Shown in pieces: positions 43,748 through 48,643 of a DNA stretch of 48,643 nt. The stretch comes from an uncultured SAR116 cluster alpha proteobacterium. Lineage in GTDB: Bacteria; Pseudomonadota; Alphaproteobacteria; Puniceispirillales; GCA-002684695. Each line of letters opens with the position of its first letter. Position 1 is the stretch's first letter. Both the position numbers and the translations under genes were made by a program. The stretch covers positions 1 to 48,643 of the forward strand of contig CACMFN010000013.1 in assembly GCA_902612965.1 (NCBI GenBank), in the 5' to 3' direction. The notes below the pieces were generated by a model. That model was not told where the DNA came from. It was given only the letters and a program-made list of their open reading frames with translations, and searched no databases.

Positions 43748-44901
43748 TACGAACGAGGCATTTTAAGAACATGTTCTGCAATATAACTCAATATCATATT
43801 AGTTGATATTGGTGCAACTTGGTAAAGTCTTGCTTCTCTATATTTTCTTTCTATGTCATATTCTTCAGCAAAACCAAAGCCTCCAAAAGTTTGAATACAA
43901 GCTTCCGCAGCCGCCCATTGCGCATCTGCAGATAATAGTTTTGAAAGGTTGGCTTCTTCACCTGGATTTAATCCTTTATCAAACAAATTAGTTGCTTCAT
44001 TTAACATCAATTCAGCAGCTCTCATTTGACTGTAAGAACGTGCTATAGGAAATTGAATTCCTTGATTTTTACCAATTGGTCTTCCAAAAATTTCTCTTTC
44101 TGAAGAATATTTTGATGCTTTGTTAATAAACCATTTAGCGTCACCTATACACTCAGCTGCAATGAGTATTCTTTCAGCATTCATTCCAGATAAAATATAT
44201 TTAAAGCCCTTGCCTTCTTCGCCAATGAGATTTCTTTTTGGAACAGGAAGATTATCAAAGAATATCTCAGTTGTTGAATGGTTCATCATTGTCCTAATTG
44301 GCTTAATAGTAATAGTATTTTTTGGAACTTCGTTTAGATCAACAATGAAAACAGACAAACCATCAGTACGTTTAGTAACTTTTTCCTTTGGAGTTGTCCT
44401 AGCTAATAGCAATAGTAAATCAGAATGTTCAGCTCTGCTTGTCCATATTTTTTGACCATTTATGTGATAAAAATCACCTTTTTTAATTGCATTACACTTT
44501 AAAGAAGTTGTATCACTTCCAGATGTTGGTTCAGTGACCCCAAAAGCTTGTAACCTTAAATTGCCTTTTGCGATTTCGGGAAGGTATTTTTGTTTTTGAT
44601 ATTCTGAACCATGTCTCAATAATGTTCCCATTGTATACATTTGAGCGTGGCAAGCAGCTGCATTGCAGCCTGATTTATGTATTTCTTCCAATATTGCAAC
44701 ACCAACAGAAAGTGACAATCCCAGACCACCATATTCTTCTGGAATAAGAGCACTAAGATAACCAGCCTCAGTAAGGGCATTAACAAATTCAGTTGGATAT
44801 GAATTATTTTTATCGCAATTCTGCCAGTACTTACCATCAAATTTTAAACATAATTTTGAGACCGCATCTCTAATTTCAACATGATTTAAGGTATAATTCA
44901 T
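43744..44901 (-). CDS. Acyl-CoA dehydrogenase
   Basis: The 385-residue flavoprotein has the ACAD signatures FGVTEPTSGSDTTSL (about 120-134) and QTFGGFGFAEEYDIERKYREARL near the C-terminus. The usual catalytic Glu of short/medium-chain enzymes (IYEGTSE position) is replaced by YQVAPIST. A Glu at 243 (GMNAERILIA) lies where isovaleryl-CoA and long-chain dehydrogenases carry theirs, suggesting a branched or bulky acyl-CoA substrate (inference). It donates electrons to ETF, which is not in the window. It lies 35 bp after the CoA-transferase gene and overlaps the MmgE/PrpD gene. Confidence 0.93.
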   Translation of the reverse strand: MNYTLNHVEIRDAVSKLCLKFDGKYWQNCDKNNSYPTEFVNALTEAGYLSALIPEEYGGLGLSLSVGVAILEEIHKSGCNAAACHAQMYTMGTLLRHGSEYQKQKYLPEIAKGNLRLQAFGVTEPTSGSDTTSLKCNAIKKGDFYHINGQKIWTSRAEHSDLLLLLARTTPKEKVTKRTDGLSVFIVDLNEVPKNTITIKPIRTMMNHSTTEIFFDNLPVPKRNLIGEEGKGFKYILSGMNAERILIAAECIGDAKWFINKASKYSSEREIFGRPIGKNQGIQFPIARSYSQMRAAELMLNEATNLFDKGLNPGEEANLSKLLSADAQWAAAEACIQTFGGFGFAEEYDIERKYREARLYQVAPISTNMILSYIAEHVLKMPRSY

Positions 44902-44936
44902 TCTTATTTTAATCCGTTATAGTTTAATCAAATATG

Positions 44937-46058
44937 CTAATTAAAAAACTCATCTGTTATTAATTTAGTGTGCTCTCCTAATTCGGGTACTACATAATTT
45001 GGCGTATCCTTACTTAAGACTGGTAAATTAGCAAGTTCAATTGTTGTGTTACCTATTTTTGCTAATCCATTATTCAAAAATTTATGTTCAGATAACTCCT
45101 TAACTGAATTTAGTTTAGCATTTGCAATATTATTTTCATTCAATAGGTTGATAATGATGTCTGCTTCAAATTTAGAAAAATAATCATTAATTATCTCGTT
45201 TAACTTTTCCTTATTATTGAATCTACTAGGATTGTCTTTAAAATATTTGTTGGTAACTAAGTTTGGCATCAAAAGAACTTTTTCACAAAAGATTTTAAAT
45301 TCTCTATTGCTTTGTATAGATAACAAAATTTGATTATCTTTACACTTGAAAGCACCATAAGGAGCTATAAATGAATGAGTAAGCCCTAATCTTTTTGGGG
45401 CACCGCCCATATATCTATGAGCGAGAAGAGGCATATTCATCCAATCAGCCATAACATCAAACATGGAAATTGAAATATTAGTACCCTCACCCGTTTTATT
45501 TTTTTTAATTAAAGCTCTCAATATTGCCGAATAAGCAGTAAGTCCTGTTGATAAATCAGATATTGAAATGCCAGTTTTAGATGGTTCTTTCTCTGTGCCT
45601 GTTACTGAACAAAGACCACTTTCTGCTTGTACAAGAAAATCATAAGCTTTTTTACTTATTGCTTCTTTTGTTTCGCCATAACCTGTAATTTTACAGTTTA
45701 TTAAATGAGGGTTTAATTTGTTTAAAACATCATTAGGTAAGCCTAATTTATTAAGGCTTTGGGGCGCAAGATTACTCAAAAGAACATCAGATTGAGAAAT
45801 TATAGATTTTAAAATATTTAAATCATTTTCTATTTTTAAATCTAAACAAATTGATTGTTTTCCTCTGTTGAGCCATGCAAAAATACTACTTTTACCGTTA
45901 ACTCCATTGTCATAATCTCTTGCAAAATCACCTTCTGGTCTTTCTACCTTAATAACTCTTGCTCCAGCATCAGCAAGTAAAAGGCCACAATATGGGGCAG
46001 CTACTGCTTGTTCAAGTGAAACAATTGTAATGCCAGATAACTCGTTATTTAATTCCAT
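44937..46058 (-). CDS. CaiB/BaiF family (class III) CoA-transferase
   Basis: The 373-residue protein has the family start (GITIVSLEQAVAAPYCGLLLADAGARVIKVERPEGD) and NRGKQSICLDLK. The catalytic Asp140 is in KKAYDFLVQAESGL, followed by SISDLSTGLTAYSAILRAL. It moves CoA between an acyl-CoA donor and a carboxylic acid, so it probably activates the operon's substrate. It is the first gene of the seven-gene minus-strand operon and is divergent from the enoyl-CoA hydratase gene across 111 bp, where both promoters should lie. Confidence 0.94.
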   Translation of the reverse strand: MELNNELSGITIVSLEQAVAAPYCGLLLADAGARVIKVERPEGDFARDYDNGVNGKSSIFAWLNRGKQSICLDLKIENDLNILKSIISQSDVLLSNLAPQSLNKLGLPNDVLNKLNPHLINCKITGYGETKEAISKKAYDFLVQAESGLCSVTGTEKEPSKTGISISDLSTGLTAYSAILRALIKKNKTGEGTNISISMFDVMADWMNMPLLAHRYMGGAPKRLGLTHSFIAPYGAFKCKDNQILLSIQSNREFKIFCEKVLLMPNLVTNKYFKDNPSRFNNKEKLNEIINDYFSKFEADIIINLLNENNIANAKLNSVKELSEHKFLNNGLAKIGNTTIELANLPVLSKDTPNYVVPELGEHTKLITDEFFN

Positions 46059-46169
46059 TTTTTAACAATCAAAGTATATTTGAATTATTATATTATTTAT
46101 TTTCTTTAAAAAAAAAGTAAAATAATTAATCAAAAATAGATACTATATTACTTATAACCTGGCAAAAAA

Positions 46170-46964
46170 ATGAAAAAAGATTTTGAAACTTTAATTACTA
46201 AGATAATCAAGGAACATATTTTATTAGTAACGTTTAATAGACCTAAATTTGCTAATGCATTTAATACTCAAATGGCCCAAGAATTAATTGAATTAATGGA
46301 AGACATTTCAATGTCTTCAGATGAAATAAGAACAATAATTTTTACTGGTGCTGGAGATAAAGCTTTTTGTGCTGGTGGAGACTTAAAGGAACGAAATGGA
46401 ATGTCTGATCAAGATTGGGAAAAGCAACATCTCGTTTATGAAAGAATGATCAGAGCAATTATAAACTGTCCTATTCCTGTCATTGGAGCAATAAATGGAG
46501 CTGCTTATGGTGGCGGGTGTGAAATTGCTGCTGCACTAGACTTTATATACGTTTCAGAAAATGCACGTTTTGCATTACCTGAACTTCAACTTGGAATAAT
46601 ACCAGGTGCTGGAGGAACTCAAAATTTAAGTCGTGCTATTGGAGAAAGAAGAGCTAAAGAAATAATTTTAACTGGAAAAGTTTTTAGTGCTCATGAAGCT
46701 GTGGAGTGGAATTTAGCTAATAACGTTTTTCCTCATTCTGAACTTCTTGAAAAAACCATCGAAAAAGCAGAAGAGATTTCATCAAAAGCTCCAATAGCTG
46801 TGAGACAAGCTAAACAATCAATACACAAAGGCCTACAAATGAGTTTATCAGATGGATTGTCATTTGAAATTGAAGCATATAATAGAACTATTCCAACAGA
46901 GGACAGGCGTGAAGGCGTATTAGCTTTTAATGAAAAAAGGAAACCTGTATTTAAAGGAAAATAA
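46170..46964 (+). CDS. Enoyl-CoA hydratase (methylglutaconyl-CoA hydratase candidate)
   Basis: The 264-residue crotonase has both catalytic glutamates, Glu118 (GGGCEIA) and Glu138 (LPELQLGIIPGAGGTQ), with the 20-residue spacing of true hydratases. The oxyanion motif AFCAGGDL is present. It is followed 2 bp later by an HMG-CoA lyase-like gene. Hydration of methylglutaconyl-CoA to HMG-CoA in leucine breakdown is therefore a good guess; a general short-chain hydratase is the alternative. It contrasts with the glutamate-free crotonase at 39172. Confidence 0.92.
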   Translation: MKKDFETLITKIIKEHILLVTFNRPKFANAFNTQMAQELIELMEDISMSSDEIRTIIFTGAGDKAFCAGGDLKERNGMSDQDWEKQHLVYERMIRAIINCPIPVIGAINGAAYGGGCEIAAALDFIYVSENARFALPELQLGIIPGAGGTQNLSRAIGERRAKEIILTGKVFSAHEAVEWNLANNVFPHSELLEKTIEKAEEISSKAPIAVRQAKQSIHKGLQMSLSDGLSFEIEAYNRTIPTEDRREGVLAFNEKRKPVFKGK

Positions 46965-46966
46965 GT

Positions 46967-47893
46967 TTGTCTAAATTTATTAGAATTCGTGAAGTTGGTT
47001 TAAGAGACGGTCTTCAATTATCAAGAACTAGAATATCGTATGAAACTAAAATCAAATGGATAAAAAGGCAATGTGAAGCAGGATTTAGAGAGATGGAAGT
47101 TACATCATTTGTCCCTCCATCCTTACTTCCACAATTTTCTGATGCTCAAAAAGTAGTTAATGAAGCTAACAAAATTGAAGACTTAATACCATCAGTACTT
47201 GTTCCAAATTTAAAGGGTGGTTTGAATGCCTTAAAGAGCCATTCTAAAAAGATACTTTTCGTTATATCAGCAAGTGAGCAACATAATTTATCTAACGTTA
47301 ATTGTGATATTAAACAGTCTTTATTGATGTTTAATGATTTAATTAAAGAAAGTAAAAACAGTGGTTTAGACAAAAAGGTTATGATTTCAGGTGCAATAGC
47401 AACAAGTTTTGGTTGCTCCATTCAAGGTCACGTAAAGGAAAAGGATGTTTTAGATATTGCTGATAAATTAATTGATATAGGTACTGATGAAATAAATATT
47501 GCTGATACAGTTGGTTATGCAAATCCAACTCAAGTTTCAAATTTGTTTAAAAAACTAATAAAATTATCAGACAAAACTCCTTTTGGTGCTCACTTCCATG
47601 ATACAAGAGGTATGGGTTTGACAAATGTAAAGTCAGCATTAGATGAAGGCGTTACTCTTTTTGACGCATCTTTAGGTGGTTTAGGGGGCTGTCCTTTTGC
47701 TCCAGGTGCTAGTGGTAATATTGCTACAGAAGATTGTGCTTACATGATTGAAGCAATGGGGTATGACACTGGTATAGACTTGAATAAACTTATTAGTTTA
47801 AGAAAATCTTTGAGCAAATGGATGACTGAAGATACACTGCTGGGGAATTTATCAAATTCTGGTTTGGCAAAGAATTTCAAATTAAATCATTAA
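46967..47893 (+). CDS. HMG-CoA lyase-like protein (DRE-TIM family)
   Basis: The 308-residue TIM-barrel enzyme has VGLRDGLQ (Arg13-Asp14), metal-site His209 and His211 (AHFHDTRG) and the loop Cys242 in GGLGGCPFAPGASGN. These are the catalytic set of HMG-CoA lyase, which splits HMG-CoA to acetyl-CoA and acetoacetate. The start is TTG at 46967: family members begin just before the first strand and no ATG is available there. It forms a pair with the preceding hydratase (2-bp gap). The end overlaps the convergent VWA gene by 12 bp. Confidence 0.93.
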   Translation: MSKFIRIREVGLRDGLQLSRTRISYETKIKWIKRQCEAGFREMEVTSFVPPSLLPQFSDAQKVVNEANKIEDLIPSVLVPNLKGGLNALKSHSKKILFVISASEQHNLSNVNCDIKQSLLMFNDLIKESKNSGLDKKVMISGAIATSFGCSIQGHVKEKDVLDIADKLIDIGTDEINIADTVGYANPTQVSNLFKKLIKLSDKTPFGAHFHDTRGMGLTNVKSALDEGVTLFDASLGGLGGCPFAPGASGNIATEDCAYMIEAMGYDTGIDLNKLISLRKSLSKWMTEDTLLGNLSNSGLAKNFKLNH

Positions 47894-48643
47894 TTGTTTC
47901 ATTCCTTTATCTAGTCCACTCAAAGTTAGAGGAACCATTTTACCAGAGAAAATATCACTGACCATTTTAATTGTTTGCGTGTAATCCCAATATTTTTTTG
48001 GTACAGGGTTAATCCACATATGAGACTCCCATTGTGATATTGCTTTAAACAACCAATCTTTGCCAGCGATTTTATTAAAATGCTCATTAGCACCACCTGG
48101 GAATAAAATTTCATATGGGCTCATTGATGCATCACCAACAAAAATACATTTGTATTCTTTTCCATAAGTATTTAAAACTTCAAATGTAGGTATTTGTTCA
48201 TTCCATCTTCTACGATTATTTTTCCAAACACCTTCGTACAAACAATTATGAAAATAAAAATATTCTAGATTTTTAAATACACTTCTTGAAGCAGAAAATA
48301 ACTCCTCTACTTTTTTAACATATGGATCCATAGATCCACCAACATCCAAGAATAACAAAACCTTTATTGAATTATTCTTTTCTTTTTGTGTTTTAATATC
48401 TAAATATCCATTTTTTGCAGTTGACTTTATAGTTGAGTCAATATCAATTTCCTCTTGTAGTCCTGTGCGAGCCCATTGGCGCAATCTCTTTAATGCAATC
48501 TTCATTGCTCTTGAACCTAATTCTGATTTATCGTCTAAATCTTTAAATTCTCTTTTATCCCAAACCTTAATTGCTTTTTTGTGCCTGCTTTTATCTTGTC
48601 CTATTCTGACGCCTTCAGGATTATATCCATATGCACCAAATGG
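47882..48643 (-). CDS. CoxE-like VWA domain protein (5' partial)
   Basis: The frame is open to the window edge. The 46 codons before the first ATG (PFGAYGYNPEGVRIGQ..., VWDKREFKDLDDKSELGSR) match the usual internal sequence of this family, so the gene starts outside the window. The visible part has a VWA fold with a MIDAS-like LFLDVGGSMD, a conserved FYFHNCLYEGVW stretch and a C-terminal LSGLDKGM. Family members are usually paired with a MoxR-type AAA+ ATPase and act as metal-insertion or chaperone-like factors; no ATPase is visible here. It is convergent with the HMG-CoA lyase gene. Confidence 0.9.
   Translation of the reverse strand, partial: PFGAYGYNPEGVRIGQDKSRHKKAIKVWDKREFKDLDDKSELGSRAMKIALKRLRQWARTGLQEEIDIDSTIKSTAKNGYLDIKTQKEKNNSIKVLLFLDVGGSMDPYVKKVEELFSASRSVFKNLEYFYFHNCLYEGVWKNNRRRWNEQIPTFEVLNTYGKEYKCIFVGDASMSPYEILFPGGANEHFNKIAGKDWLFKAISQWESHMWINPVPKKYWDYTQTIKMVSDIFSGKMVPLTLSGLDKGMKQLMI

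Overview
The window looks like the chromosome of a low-GC (strongly AT-rich by eye), probably marine alphaproteobacterium. Four things suggest this: class III adenylate cyclases of the cyclase/TolB-like/TPR type common in Alphaproteobacteria, a complete DddP-type DMSP lyase, a large set of sodium/proton antiporters, and tightly packed genes with 4-26 bp overlaps. No CRISPR array, transposase, integrase or phage gene is visible. Taxonomy is inference; no rRNA or core marker gene is present.

Region 1 (1-22.6 kb) is accessory and mostly unrecognised. It opens with two tandem adenylate cyclases (the first cut by the window edge), translationally coupled to a large exported VCBS-repeat protein. 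Then comes a block in which almost every product carries a signal peptide or lipobox. At its heart is a two-gene module present twice. Each copy has a small exported protein with long helices of strict four-residue hydrophobic spacing, followed by a larger exported protein with a shared N-terminal domain. In copy 1 (6654-9146) the partner ends in a caspase-like (C14) protease; in copy 2 (15117-18866) it ends in an 11-MORN array. Between the copies lie a CsgG/GNA1162-like TPR lipoprotein, a TPR-trypsin protease, a DUF4384-like protein, an LPP20-like lipoprotein and a frameshifted gene. A second unrecognised domain of about 150 residues joins the MORN protein, the frameshifted gene and the 810-aa protein at 20146. 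This looks like an envelope-associated, protease-linked system that I cannot match to anything named.

Region 2 (22.6-24.6 kb) holds short repeats next to tRNA-Pro(UGG), whose 3' end points at the accessory block (a possible integration site), then a DUF192 protein and an NhaP-type antiporter on the minus strand.

Region 3 (24.7-32.0 kb) is a ten-gene Mrp/Mnh antiporter operon. Its order, E-F-G-(MrpA C-terminal type)-B-C-D, is the order I recall for archaeal Mbh hydrogenases. It is extended by two more proton-pump subunits and a small membrane protein.

Region 4 (32.0-37.1 kb) is a complete dipeptide/oligopeptide-type ABC importer on the minus strand: binding protein, two permeases and a double ATPase. 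Two 18-bp direct repeats 22 bp apart lie upstream. A 47-aa membrane peptide and a SufU/IscU-like scaffold follow on the plus strand.

Region 5 (37.8-46.1 kb) is a seven-gene minus-strand operon: CoA-transferase, acyl-CoA dehydrogenase, MmgE/PrpD, GcvT/DmdA-like methyltransferase, Rieske oxygenase, enoyl-CoA hydratase/isomerase, DddP. It suggests catabolism of DMSP and perhaps related onium compounds, combining cleavage with possible demethylation. Region 6 (46.2-48.6 kb) has an enoyl-CoA hydratase plus HMG-CoA lyase pair (leucine-type catabolism) and the end of a CoxE-like VWA protein that runs off the window.
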